Below are positions 19,350 to 28,305 of a stretch of DNA of 64,000 bases, one piece after another (the first letter of the stretch is position 1; the number at the start of each line of letters is the position of its first letter). Source of the stretch: Dermabacter hominis NBRC 106157 (GTDB taxonomy: Bacteria > Actinomycetota > Actinomycetes > Actinomycetales > Dermabacteraceae); contig NZ_BCSI01000001.1 in NCBI RefSeq assembly GCF_001570785.1, positions 434,001 through 498,000 of the forward strand, in the 5' to 3' direction. The notes beneath the pieces were generated by a model. The model did not search any database. It was not told the DNA's origin and saw only the letters and a list, made by a program, of their open reading frames with translations. A program made the translations under genes and the position numbers.

Positions 19350-20357
19350 ATGCCCGAGGGGCATACGATTCACCGGCTCGCACGCGCGATGAACGCCGCA
19401 TTCGGAAATACCCGGGTGCGGCTTTCGTCGCCGCAGGGCCGGTTTGAGGCGGGAGCCGCGGAACTCGACGGCTGGGTCATGGCGCGAGCCGAGGCGGCGG
19501 GCAAGCACCTCTTCATGGGCTTCGCTCCGCACGAGGACACCGAACCGCTTCGGTTCATCCATATTCACTTGGGGCTGTACGGCTCGTGGACATTCGCGGG
19601 CAGTGAGCGCTTCCATCAGGTGCGCGCGATCGGTGCGCCCCGCAAGGGGCTTGAGGTGGCGTCCGACGGCTCCTGGGCTTCGATTGTGCCCGGGGTCAAC
19701 GTCAGACTCCGCATTCGCGGAGCAGAGGGGCTTGCTGACCTGACCGGTCCCAACCAGTGCCGCGTGATCGACGAGGCCGAGCGGGAAGCGGTGCTCGAAC
19801 GTCTCGGGCCTGACCCGCTGCGCTCGGACGCCGATCCGCGTGAGTTCGTGCGGCGCATCAAGAAATCACGCCAGAGCATCGGTCAGCTCCTCATGGACCA
19901 GCGCGTATGCGCGGGCATCGGCAACATCTACCGCGCCGAACTGCTGTTTCGCGCGCGGCTCGACCCTTACGTGCCCGGCAACGAACTCACGACACCGCTG
20001 ATCGAGGCGCTGTGGGAGGATCTCGTGCCTCTCATGGCGTACGGCGAGCGGACGGGCCGCATCGTCACGACGCAGCCCGAGCATCGGAAGATTCACCGCG
20101 AGCTCAACGAACGCACGGTTCCCGTGTACCAAAACGGGGATGATGACCCCGCGAGTGTTCCTCGCGAGGAGTCGTTTTACGTGTATCACCGTCAGGGGTT
20201 CCCGTGCCGCCTGTGCGAGGCGAGCATTCGCGATGCCGACCTTGCCGGGCGCGCCCTGTACTGGTGTCCCCGCTGCCAAAGGCGCCGCGTTCGCAAGGCC
20301 GGGTGGACGGACCTGAACAGTGCAGCCGGCTGGGCGTACACTCCGGAGGGTGAATGA
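19350..20357 (+). CDS. nei: Formamidopyrimidine/endonuclease VIII-type DNA glycosylase
   Basis: Base-excision repair glycosylase/AP lyase of 335 residues. The protein starts MPEGHTIHRLA: Pro1 of the mature protein is the nucleophile and Glu2 is catalytic. The H2TH region contains the conserved DQRVCAGIGNIYRAE stretch. The C-terminal zinc finger is CRLC-x18-CPRC followed by RR. The MPEGHTIH start resembles Nei2 of actinobacteria more than Fpg (MPELPEVE). ATG 19350 follows AAAGGGCGGTGA. Confidence 0.9.
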   Translation: MPEGHTIHRLARAMNAAFGNTRVRLSSPQGRFEAGAAELDGWVMARAEAAGKHLFMGFAPHEDTEPLRFIHIHLGLYGSWTFAGSERFHQVRAIGAPRKGLEVASDGSWASIVPGVNVRLRIRGAEGLADLTGPNQCRVIDEAEREAVLERLGPDPLRSDADPREFVRRIKKSRQSIGQLLMDQRVCAGIGNIYRAELLFRARLDPYVPGNELTTPLIEALWEDLVPLMAYGERTGRIVTTQPEHRKIHRELNERTVPVYQNGDDDPASVPREESFYVYHRQGFPCRLCEASIRDADLAGRALYWCPRCQRRRVRKAGWTDLNSAAGWAYTPEGE

Positions 20358-20358
20358 G

Positions 20359-20859
20359 ATGACCCCACACCCCAAGTTTGATCTGCGCGTGCTCGCCGAA
20401 AGGCCCGACGGTTCCACCCTCAAGGCGTCGCACCTCAGCTTCATGGAGCCCGAGATCGTGTACTCGCTGTGCATGCTCCGCCAGGACGTGTTCATCATTG
20501 AGCAGGGCGTATCGAGCGAGCAAGAGCTCGACGGGCTCGACCGCGAGGATTCCACCATCACCGTGTGGTGGGAAAAAGACGGCGATGTGATCGGGACGAT
20601 CCGCGTGTTCCCCGGTGAGGGATGCATGAGAATCGGTCGCCTCGCGTGCGCCAAGAGTGCCCGCCGTGGCGGTTATGGCGGCGACCTCATGGCCGCGGCA
20701 ATCGACCTGTGCAAGGAGCGCGAGAGCACCCAGAAGATCGTTATCCACGGACAGTCCTACCTCAAAGACTGGTACGAATCGCTCGGATACGTGACCGTGA
20801 GCGACGAGTTCTACGAAGCTGGGATCGCGCATTACACGATGGAGTACCACCACCCGTAA
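20359..20859 (+). CDS. GNAT-family (ElaA-like) N-acetyltransferase
   Basis: A 166-residue acetyltransferase. Acetyl-CoA binding is suggested by RIGRLACAKSARRGGYGGDLM, with the usual R/Q-xxGxG/A-like turn. The LYSLCMLRQDVF-like N-terminus and the HGQSYLKDWYESLGY segment are typical of the ElaA subgroup. The substrate is unknown. ATG 20359 lies nine bases after GGAGGG and overlaps nothing. It begins two bases after the glycosylase stop, so it is in the same operon. Confidence 0.82.
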   Translation: MTPHPKFDLRVLAERPDGSTLKASHLSFMEPEIVYSLCMLRQDVFIIEQGVSSEQELDGLDREDSTITVWWEKDGDVIGTIRVFPGEGCMRIGRLACAKSARRGGYGGDLMAAAIDLCKERESTQKIVIHGQSYLKDWYESLGYVTVSDEFYEAGIAHYTMEYHHP

Positions 20860-20880
20860 GTGTTTCGAGGAGGAGCGACG

Positions 20881-21849
20881 ATGAACACGAGCGTGTCTGC
20901 CGCGCGCGCAGCCGGCGAGGAGAACGTCCAGCCACCAGCCACCCTTACGCTTCACCGGGCGAGCGCCGAGCCGTGGGCACTTGCGATCCACGGTGGTGCC
21001 GGCGGTCGCATTCTCGAGCTCGGTGAACAGGCCGATTACGAGAGCGGTTTGCGCGAGGCACACGCGGCCGGTGAAGCGGTACTGTCGGGCGGCGGAAGCG
21101 CCCTCGAGGCGTGCTGCGCTGCTGTGCAATCGCTCGAGGAGAACCCGCTGTTCAACGCGGGTCGTGGTGCGGCGCTCGCGAAAGACGGCCGTGCCGAACT
21201 CGACGCCTCGATCATGGACGGGGCTAGCGGTCTTGCCGGGGCCGTTCTCGCGAGTCAGCACGCCAAGAGCCCCGTGCGTGCGGCGCGCGCCGTCATGGAA
21301 CGCACCGATCACGTCATGATCGTCGATCCGCCAGCGCAGCTCGTGCGTGAGTGGAGCCTCGAGGTCGCAAACCCCGAGTGGTTCGTCACCGAGCGGCGCC
21401 TCGCACAGCTGCGACGGCTGCTCGACAAGAGTGAGAGCGGCCCGAGGCACGGCACCGTCGGAGCCGTGGCCCTTGATGCGAACGGCCACCTCGCCGCCGC
21501 AACCTCGACGGGAGGAATCAGCGCCCAGGATGTGGGTCGCATCGGGGACACCCCCGTGATCGGGGCGGGCACATACGCGCGCGATGGACTCGCGGCACTG
21601 TCATGCACGGGGGAGGGCGAGGCCTTCCTCCGCGGCGTTGTGGCTTACGACGTTGCTGCACGCATGAGGTATGCGGGCTGCGACCTTCCCTCTGCTGTTG
21701 CGGCCACCATCGAGGAGACCCTCACCGAAAAGGGCTCGAGCGGAGGCCTCATCGCAGTGCTGCCCACCGGGGAATTGGTCATCGCTCATAACTCGCCCAT
21801 GATGTTTTCGGCGTACCGCGACGGGGCCGAGGTGCGCGTCCACCTCTAG
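20881..21849 (+). CDS. Isoaspartyl peptidase/L-asparaginase, Ntn-hydrolase (type 2)
   Basis: Hydrolyses L-asparagine or beta-aspartyl dipeptides. It has 323 residues. The alpha-subunit motif WALAIHGGAGG is near the N-terminus. Autocleavage is expected before Thr in RHGTVGAVALD, where Thr becomes the nucleophile. The GGI and GDTPVIGAGTYA blocks follow. ATG 20881 is preceded by GAGGAGG. It ends the 18.2-21.9 kb operon and is convergent to the GH10-like gene. Confidence 0.9.
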   Translation: MNTSVSAARAAGEENVQPPATLTLHRASAEPWALAIHGGAGGRILELGEQADYESGLREAHAAGEAVLSGGGSALEACCAAVQSLEENPLFNAGRGAALAKDGRAELDASIMDGASGLAGAVLASQHAKSPVRAARAVMERTDHVMIVDPPAQLVREWSLEVANPEWFVTERRLAQLRRLLDKSESGPRHGTVGAVALDANGHLAAATSTGGISAQDVGRIGDTPVIGAGTYARDGLAALSCTGEGEAFLRGVVAYDVAARMRYAGCDLPSAVAATIEETLTEKGSSGGLIAVLPTGELVIAHNSPMMFSAYRDGAEVRVHL

Positions 21850-21885
21850 CGAACAATCGCGCCCTTCGTCGCACGCCCCAAACGG

Positions 21886-21931
21886 TGAGGGTGCAGAAAA
21901 CGAAGCGATGTGCCCGTTTTCTGCACCCTCA
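21886..21931. terminator. Perfect 17-bp hairpin between convergent genes
   Basis: TGAGGGTGCAGAAAACG (21886-21902) and CGTTTTCTGCACCCTCA (21915-21931) form a perfect stem with a 12-base loop. It lies between the asparaginase gene and the convergent glycosidase gene and probably terminates both. The T-run lies inside the stem and not after it. Confidence 0.65.
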
Positions 21932-21953
21932 TCCAGATGCATAGATGCCCCGG

Positions 21954-23534
21954 TCAGCGTGCGCGGGTTGGCTTCGAGGGATCAGACTCGTTCCACAGAC
22001 GATCGAGCGCCGTCACGATGATCCAGTCACCGCCCGCGACCCCCTCAACGTGAACGCTCTGGCGCACGACTTGCGCATCGGCGCGTACACACGCGAGAAG
22101 GTTGCGGCCATCTGCGAGTTCGGCGGGATCAAATCGCGCACCCGAGACCCGGTAGATCGCGAAACTCGTCGCCTCAGAATGAGGGTGGCGATTGAACTCG
22201 ACCACGGCATTACCGCGCGAGCAACGCACCTTGAGGCCTTTTGGCGTGCGCGGCGCGGCTCCTCCCATGTGAGCGATGACAGGCACGATCGCGGGATGGG
22301 CGTAGTGGCGGCGAACGACCTCGCCCATCGCACCGTCTCGCTCATCACGCACTGACTTCGCCGAGAAGTACACATCGCCCTCGACACGCGGGTAGTCGCG
22401 ATTGAAGTCGAGGTGGCGTGCCATCTCTTCCGGATCCTCGATTGCGCCCGAGGCCTGCTTGTACATCGCTTGGCCAATGTAGAGTGCGACATCGGTGCCC
22501 TCGACGACATCGTTCCACCAGGGAACGAGTGCCGCGTAGTCGGCGACCTCAAGCCCGATCGGCCAGTAGATCTGCGGATTGATGTAGTCGACGAGGCCAT
22601 CCTTGACCCACGCGCGCGAATCCGCGCAAATGATCTCGTAGCTCTCCGACCCGCTCGTCGCAGACCCGGCGGGATCGCTCGTGTTGTTGCGCCAAATACC
22701 GAACGGGCTAATACCGAACTTCACCCACGGCTTGCACGAGCGGATCCTCTCTCGCATCTCGCGGATAAAGATCGTGATGTTCTCGCGACGCCAATCATCA
22801 AGCGACGACGTGCCATCCGAGTAGCGCTCATAGGTCGCCTGGTCCGGGTAGTCCTTACCTTCAACCTTGTACGGATAGAAGTAGTCGTCGAAGTGGACCG
22901 CATCGATGTCGTAATGCTCAACCGAATGCATGATCGCGCGCAGCGAGTGCTCTCGAACCTCAGGGATACCCGGATCGAAATAGGTCTTCGTCCCGTACGC
23001 CCACGCCCACCCCTCGTTCACGAGCGCGGGGTGGTCGGGGACGAGGTGATCGACGGATTCGGTCATCGACACCCGGAACGGGTTGTACCACGCGTGGAAT
23101 TCGAGGTTGCGCTTGTGGGCCTCCTCGATCTGGAATGCGAGGGGGTCAAACCCCGGGTCCTTGCCCTGTTCGCCCGTGAGGAACTGCGACCACGGTTCAT
23201 ACGGCGAGGGCCAGAAGGCATCGGCAGCAGGGCGGATCTGAGAAATCACCGCGTTGAGGTTGAGCTCCTTCGCCAGATCAAGCCACGCGATGAATTCCGC
23301 TTTGGATTCCTCGACGCTGAGGCCGGTGCGACTCGGGTAGTCAATATTGTCGGTGGAGGCGATCCACATCGCGCGAAACTCGCGTGCGCGTGGGGCCACT
23401 GCTGCGTCGGAGGCGCTCGCCTCCTGCGGTGAAGGCGACGCGACGGCCGGGACCGCACCGATCGCGGCGACGAAGGCGCCCGCGCTGGCGGCGCCGGAAA
23501 GCGTGACGAATGAACGACGTGAAAGGTTAGTCAT
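21954..23534 (-). CDS. Tat-exported GH10-like (DUF187) glycosidase
   Basis: A 526-residue secreted protein of the family 10-like glycosyl hydrolase group (YngK/DUF187). It begins with a twin-arginine leader (SRRSFVTLSG, Arg6-Arg7), with cleavage likely after AVA near residue 32. The body starts REFRAMWIASTDNIDYPSRTGLS, contains QIRPAADAFWPS, and has WYNPFRVSM. A carbohydrate target in the cell wall is likely, given the amino-sugar salvage genes next to it, but this is inference. ATG 23534 follows GAGGAGA. The longer frame to 23612 is rejected. Confidence 0.82.
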   Translation of the reverse strand: MTNLSRRSFVTLSGAASAGAFVAAIGAVPAVASPSPQEASASDAAVAPRAREFRAMWIASTDNIDYPSRTGLSVEESKAEFIAWLDLAKELNLNAVISQIRPAADAFWPSPYEPWSQFLTGEQGKDPGFDPLAFQIEEAHKRNLEFHAWYNPFRVSMTESVDHLVPDHPALVNEGWAWAYGTKTYFDPGIPEVREHSLRAIMHSVEHYDIDAVHFDDYFYPYKVEGKDYPDQATYERYSDGTSSLDDWRRENITIFIREMRERIRSCKPWVKFGISPFGIWRNNTSDPAGSATSGSESYEIICADSRAWVKDGLVDYINPQIYWPIGLEVADYAALVPWWNDVVEGTDVALYIGQAMYKQASGAIEDPEEMARHLDFNRDYPRVEGDVYFSAKSVRDERDGAMGEVVRRHYAHPAIVPVIAHMGGAAPRTPKGLKVRCSRGNAVVEFNRHPHSEATSFAIYRVSGARFDPAELADGRNLLACVRADAQVVRQSVHVEGVAGGDWIIVTALDRLWNESDPSKPTRAR

Positions 23535-23663
23535 AGGGTCTCCTCGTTGAGAATCTCGTGAGCATGACGAAAAACGACCTAATGTCCCCGTCAAGAGCCC
23601 CGTCCCTGACAATGCAGAGGTTTTGCACCCTGGGCGGAGGGCCTGGAACGTCGGTGGAGTAGG

Positions 23664-24575
23664 TTATCGCCTCCTTGCCGAGACCGCGGAATACGTGCGT
23701 GCGAGCGCCTCGTGAGCCTCGTCCATGCGCATTTGTGCGATGGCGACAAAGAGAAAATCTACGACGGTAAGCTGCGCAATCCTTGAAGCCGTCGCTCCCG
23801 AGCGCAGCTCCGACTCGTGGGCGTGAGTCAGCAACGTGATATCGGCAAGGCGGGCGATCTCACTCGACGGTGCATTCGTAATCGCGATCGTGGCTGCGCC
23901 CGCATCCTGCGCAATCGCGAGCGAATCAAGAATGTCGAGCGTTTCGCCGGAGTGCGAAATACCGACTGCGACGTCACCGTCGCCCATGAGCGACGCCGCA
24001 GGCAAGGCCTGGTGCGCATCCACGTAGCTCGTGGCGCGCATACCGATGCGGGCGAGTTTTTGTTCGAGGTCCATCGCCGCAAACGCCGAAGCTCCCACAC
24101 CGAACGTCACCACCTGGCGGGCTCTCGTGCACAACGTCCGCGCACGCTCGAGTTCGCTTACGCTCACGGCATCGGCGGTATCGGCAACCGCGCGCGAATC
24201 GGCAAACGCCACCTTCTTGACGACCGCTTCGAGAGAGTCCTGCGGGTCGATGTCGGCGGCAAGCGCGCTCGCGGCACGCTCGTCGCCACCCGCGATGGTT
24301 GTCGCGCGCCCGCGCGAAAACGCCAGGTCCTCACGGAACGCGGCCCTCAACTCCCTAAAGCCGCTGAAACCGAGGCTCGTGGCGAGCCGCACGATGCTCG
24401 CGGGCGACGTGCGAGAGGCCGCGGCAATCTCAGCAATGGGTCGAGAGAGGGCCTCGTCGGGGTGATTCAAGAGGTAGCGGCTCGCGCGCGCGAGGGTGCG
24501 CGACTCGCTCTTGGCGGCATCCTCGAGAGCATCGAGGACTCGTGCCGGTGGGCGCTGGGAGTCTTCGCCTGTCAT
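23664..24575 (-). CDS. RpiR-family transcriptional regulator (MurR-like)
   Basis: A 303-residue regulator. The N-terminal HTH_6 domain includes RPIAEIAAASRTSPASIVRLATSLGFSGFRELR. The C-terminal SIS domain (about 135-270) binds a phosphosugar; its GISHSGETLD segment is the sugar-phosphate loop. It is followed upstream, 10 bases away, by murQ. By position it should sense MurNAc-6-P or a related sugar and control the salvage genes. It may repress its own operon. The palindrome at 31569-31583 is its candidate operator. Confidence 0.88.
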   Translation of the reverse strand: MTGEDSQRPPARVLDALEDAAKSESRTLARASRYLLNHPDEALSRPIAEIAAASRTSPASIVRLATSLGFSGFRELRAAFREDLAFSRGRATTIAGGDERAASALAADIDPQDSLEAVVKKVAFADSRAVADTADAVSVSELERARTLCTRARQVVTFGVGASAFAAMDLEQKLARIGMRATSYVDAHQALPAASLMGDGDVAVGISHSGETLDILDSLAIAQDAGAATIAITNAPSSEIARLADITLLTHAHESELRSGATASRIAQLTVVDFLFVAIAQMRMDEAHEALARTYSAVSARRR

Positions 24576-24585
24576 GGTGGGGTGC

Positions 24586-25584
24586 CTATCGTTCCTCGGC
24601 GGCCGTCGGAGAGCTCACGCGGGCGCGCAAGGCTTCGCTTGCCGAACGAATCCCCGAGGCGTCCCCCGGGCGCTTAGCAGAAGGCGGGAACTGCGCGAGA
24701 ACCTCGAGGGCCTCCGGAGCGTGCTCAAGCGAGGCTCCAGCGAGGAGGAGCACGAGGGCGGCGCGCAGGTTGTTCCCGGTCGCGCCGAGCGCAGCGCGCG
24801 CGTCGTCTTCATTCGCGCCCGTTGCTTCGCGCACGATGCGCACCGTGCGTGCCACGAGCTTCTCATTCGTCGCGCGAACATCGATCATGAGGTTCTCGAA
24901 GGTCTTGCCGAGACGCACCATCACCGACGTCGACAGGGCGTTGAGGAGCACCTTTTGCGCGGTCGCAGCTTTCATCCGGGTCGACCCCGTGACAACCTCG
25001 GGACCAGTGTTCACGAGAAGCGGCACATCGGCAAGCGCCGCGAGCGGTGCGTTCGGGTTGGCACTCACGAGCGCCGTGGCGAGTCCGCGCTCGCGGGCAG
25101 CCGCAAGCGCGCCCTTCACGTACGGGGTTCGGCCACTCGCGGCAAGCCCCACGATGACGTCGTGCGCGCCCGCGTGGTCCGCAACCACACTCGCGCCAAG
25201 CTCTTCGCTATCTTCGGCGCCCTCGACAGCTTTCATCATTGCCCCATCGCCGCCGGCCAGATGCGCGACGAACATATCGGAGCCTGCGTTGTAGGTGGGA
25301 AGGAGCTCGACCGCATCGAGAACACCGAGACGACCCGAGGTCCCTGCTCCCACGTAGTGCACGCGGCCCCCGATCGTGAGGGCGTCCACGCACAGGTCGG
25401 TCAAGCGCGCGATCTCGTGGGTCAGTGCTTGCACGGCCGCGACGACCGTGGCATCTTCCGCGAGGATGCGCGAGACAACCTGCTCGGATGCGAGCGTATC
25501 GATGTCGCGCGAGCGGGGATTGCGCTCTTCGGTAGGCGAATGCACTTGGACAAGCGGCGTGAGCGGGCCATGTGAATCAGTCAC
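24586..25584 (-). CDS. murQ: N-acetylmuramic acid 6-phosphate etherase
   Basis: Cleaves the lactyl ether of MurNAc-6-P to give GlcNAc-6-P and D-lactate. It has 332 residues. The SIS domain contains GAGTSGRLGVLDAVELLPTY and the catalytic region with GGDGAM and AVEGAEDS. TGSTRMKAATAQK is the conserved central block. GTG 25584 overlaps the end of anmK and has GGAGGA upstream, so translation is coupled. The frame continues to 25698 but would cut deep into anmK. Confidence 0.93.
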   Translation of the reverse strand: MTDSHGPLTPLVQVHSPTEERNPRSRDIDTLASEQVVSRILAEDATVVAAVQALTHEIARLTDLCVDALTIGGRVHYVGAGTSGRLGVLDAVELLPTYNAGSDMFVAHLAGGDGAMMKAVEGAEDSEELGASVVADHAGAHDVIVGLAASGRTPYVKGALAAARERGLATALVSANPNAPLAALADVPLLVNTGPEVVTGSTRMKAATAQKVLLNALSTSVMVRLGKTFENLMIDVRATNEKLVARTVRIVREATGANEDDARAALGATGNNLRAALVLLLAGASLEHAPEALEVLAQFPPSAKRPGDASGIRSASEALRARVSSPTAAEER

Positions 25585-26800
25585 GGGAATCCTCCACGAG
25601 AAGTTGGCGGGGTGCGGTTGTCGAAAGCGGGACGGTGCGCAGGGCGTGCGGCGGGGTGAGTTGACCGAGGACAGCGGGCTCTGCGGCACCCGTGGCATCG
25701 ATCAGCGCACCGGGCAAGCCGTGCGCAGAGTAGTAGCCGATGAGGGCCATGAGGAACGCTTCTTTGATGTCGGGGTCGAGGCCGCCAAGCGGTCCCGTAG
25801 TCACCGTACATGCAGGAAGGAGGGCTTCGATGCGGGCCATGAGGGTCGGGTTGTGGGCGCCGCCGCCGGTCACGTGAAGGCGCGTGCGAGGCTCGTGCCC
25901 CACTTCGGCCTTGAGCGCATCAGCGAGTGCACGGGCAGTGAGTTCCGTGAGCGTCGCGAGCAGGTTCTCAGCGCTAAGCGCGTTCAGGTCGATGCCCGCT
26001 TCGCGTGCGCGAGCATCGAGCCACGCCGGCGAAAAATACTCCCTGCCCGTGGACTTCGGAAAGGGAAGTGCGAAGTAAGGGTCGGCGAGCAGCGCTGAAA
26101 GAAGGGTGTCGTCCACACGTCCGGCGGCGGCTCGGGCACCATCCGTATCGCACGCCGTTCCCGTGCGAAGGGCGGCGGCCGCGTCGATGAGCCCGTTACC
26201 GGGGCCCGTGTCGCCCGCACGCACGAGCGGGGGAGCGGTTGGTCCGACGGCTGCCGGGGTGCACAGCGTCGCATTGGCTATCCCACCGATGTTCACCGCG
26301 CATCCGCCATCGGGGCCGAGCAGGAGTTGGTCGAGGAGAGGGGCGAGTGGCGCGCCGGTCCCGCCACGGGCGATGTCGGCGCTGCGCACGGTGCTCAGCG
26401 CCGCAATCCCGGTTGCGGCGTGGATACGGGAGGCGTCTCCAATGGCGAGGGTTGCGAGGGTGCGCCCGCCCTCGACGTTGTGAAAGAGCGTTTGCCCGGG
26501 CGAGACGACAAGATCGAGTGGTGTGTCGGATCCGCGTTCGCGGGCATCGTCGCGCACGCTTGTGACGACGCCAGCGAGGAACTCGCCAACGTGCGCATCG
26601 AGCAGTGTGAGCTCTGCGAGCGAGGGAACACTCGCGCTGGTCACGGCCTCGAGGACGCGGCTGCGAAGGGCGTCGGGCCACGGGTGCTCACCCGAGCTCT
26701 TCACGCGTGCGTGAAGCACGTCGCCGTCGCGGGAGAAATCGACGAGGGCGAAATCCGCCGAATCAACCGACGTGCCCGTCATGAGACCGAGGATCCTCAT
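25577..26800 (-). CDS. anmK: Anhydro-N-acetylmuramic acid kinase
   Basis: Converts 1,6-anhydroMurNAc (and ATP) to MurNAc-6-P, the MurQ substrate. It has 407 residues. ATP loop MTGTSVDSADFAL is at residues 7-19. The central NIGGIAN and GDTGPGNGLIDA motifs are hallmark AnmK blocks. The C-terminal GGGAHNPTLM block closes the active site. It overlaps nagZ upstream and murQ downstream, so the three form one translation-coupled run. Confidence 0.93.
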   Translation of the reverse strand: MRILGLMTGTSVDSADFALVDFSRDGDVLHARVKSSGEHPWPDALRSRVLEAVTSASVPSLAELTLLDAHVGEFLAGVVTSVRDDARERGSDTPLDLVVSPGQTLFHNVEGGRTLATLAIGDASRIHAATGIAALSTVRSADIARGGTGAPLAPLLDQLLLGPDGGCAVNIGGIANATLCTPAAVGPTAPPLVRAGDTGPGNGLIDAAAALRTGTACDTDGARAAAGRVDDTLLSALLADPYFALPFPKSTGREYFSPAWLDARAREAGIDLNALSAENLLATLTELTARALADALKAEVGHEPRTRLHVTGGGAHNPTLMARIEALLPACTVTTGPLGGLDPDIKEAFLMALIGYYSAHGLPGALIDATGAAEPAVLGQLTPPHALRTVPLSTTAPRQLLVEDSRD

Positions 26801-28296
26801 CGCACGACCTCTCCCAGAGCGAGATCGGCTGCGGCGTTCATGACGCCCCGACTCGCACCATAGGTGAGAAGAACGGCTGCGGGCGATGAGAGTGTGTGGG
26901 GGAGCGGTGCCGTTTCCGGAACACCCGTGTGAAGGACGAGCAGGCGCGAGCCCAACTCGTGTGCATTCGCGGCGGCCTGATCGAGACGAGCCGTTTCCGC
27001 GTCACTCGCCGAGCCAAGCCGCGTGAGCACGAACGTCACCTGCGGGCTTTCGTAGCCCGGCGGCGGGTCTGCGGGCAGAAGGCGAATGCCTCGATGCTCG
27101 AGTACCGGCGCGAGGAAGGTGCGCCCCTTACCCGCAGCGTAATCGTGCGCGAAACGCGCATCGACGATGGCTGCGGTCGAAACGTGGCCCGCGACAGGCG
27201 ACGACTCGAGTGCCCACCGCACCGCACGTCGAGAGGCACGCTCGCCAACTGCCTCGAGATGAGCCTCCGCACTCTCGAGAGCCTCTACGGTGCACGCAGA
27301 CACACGTGGGCGCCTCTCGAGGGTTGTGCGCACGCGCTCGGCGCGCGAGCGCAGCTCACCGCGATCAAGCCGACCCGAACGAAGAGCCTCAGCGATCGCG
27401 TCGTGGGCCTCGACAAGCATGTTCTCGCCATCACGGCGGATCGACGTCCCAAGACACAGCAGGTGCGCACCTGCCTCAAGCGCCCGCACGGCTGCCTCCG
27501 CGTAGCCCACCGATTCGGTAATCGCCCCCATGTCGAGAGCATCGGTGACGACGAGCGCATCGGGATTGGTCTGCGCAGCGAGAGAATACGACCACGGGGC
27601 AATCGTTGCGGGCCCATCACCGAGCGACGGCACACACACGTGGCCCGTCATGAGGGCATCGGGCGCGCTGCCGAGCTCGCGGAAGGCCGCGACATGCTGG
27701 GCGAGGGCGTCCTCGCGCGACAGGGCGACCGTCGGAACCCCCAGGTGCGAATCCACCGCAGTGTCCCCGTGCCCGGGAAAATGCTTCGCGCAGCTCAGCA
27801 CTCCCGCGCGCGAAAGCCCCTCGCACACCGCCCGCGCATGCCGCGCGACCAGCCCCGGCGACGTGCCGAAACTGCGGGCACCGATCACGGGATTTGCAGG
27901 GTTCGTGTTGACGTCTGCGACGGGGGCGAAGTTCATGCGTACGCCAATCGCGGCAAGCACCCGTCCGATGGCCTCGCCGTATTCGCGCGAAAGCTCGGGA
28001 TCGTTGATGTCGCCGAAACCACGGGCTGCTGGAAACGCGCCGCCGCGCGCCGCATAGAGCCGGGTGACGTCGCCGCCCTCCTCGTCGATCGTGACGATCG
28101 GCTCTGTGCAACTCGCCTCGCGCACCTGGGTGATGAGCCTTTGGGCCTCGCGCGTATTCGGCGTGTTGTACCCGAACAGGCACACACCGCCGAGTCCGGC
28201 CTCGAGCGCCTTCGCGAGCCATTCAGGGACGTCCGTGCCGGGAAAAGACGCGAGAAGCGGGGCGAGAGCATCGGCATCAAAACGAGACTGAGACAT
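26797..28296 (-). CDS. nagZ: GH3 beta-N-acetylhexosaminidase (NagZ-like)
   Basis: Releases GlcNAc from GlcNAc-anhydroMurNAc or muropeptides. It has 499 residues. Catalytic Asp is expected in ALVVTDALDMGAI. The nearby KHFPGHGDT with its His/Asp dyad is the NagZ signature. An IDEEGGDVTRL block starts the barrel. No signal peptide is evident, so it works in the cytoplasm. It is larger than single-domain NagZ because of a C-terminal extension. ATG 28296 with AAGG upstream is preferred to GTG 28302. Confidence 0.9.
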   Translation of the reverse strand: MSQSRFDADALAPLLASFPGTDVPEWLAKALEAGLGGVCLFGYNTPNTREAQRLITQVREASCTEPIVTIDEEGGDVTRLYAARGGAFPAARGFGDINDPELSREYGEAIGRVLAAIGVRMNFAPVADVNTNPANPVIGARSFGTSPGLVARHARAVCEGLSRAGVLSCAKHFPGHGDTAVDSHLGVPTVALSREDALAQHVAAFRELGSAPDALMTGHVCVPSLGDGPATIAPWSYSLAAQTNPDALVVTDALDMGAITESVGYAEAAVRALEAGAHLLCLGTSIRRDGENMLVEAHDAIAEALRSGRLDRGELRSRAERVRTTLERRPRVSACTVEALESAEAHLEAVGERASRRAVRWALESSPVAGHVSTAAIVDARFAHDYAAGKGRTFLAPVLEHRGIRLLPADPPPGYESPQVTFVLTRLGSASDAETARLDQAAANAHELGSRLLVLHTGVPETAPLPHTLSSPAAVLLTYGASRGVMNAAADLALGEVVR

Positions 28297-28305
28297 GGTC
28301 ACCTT

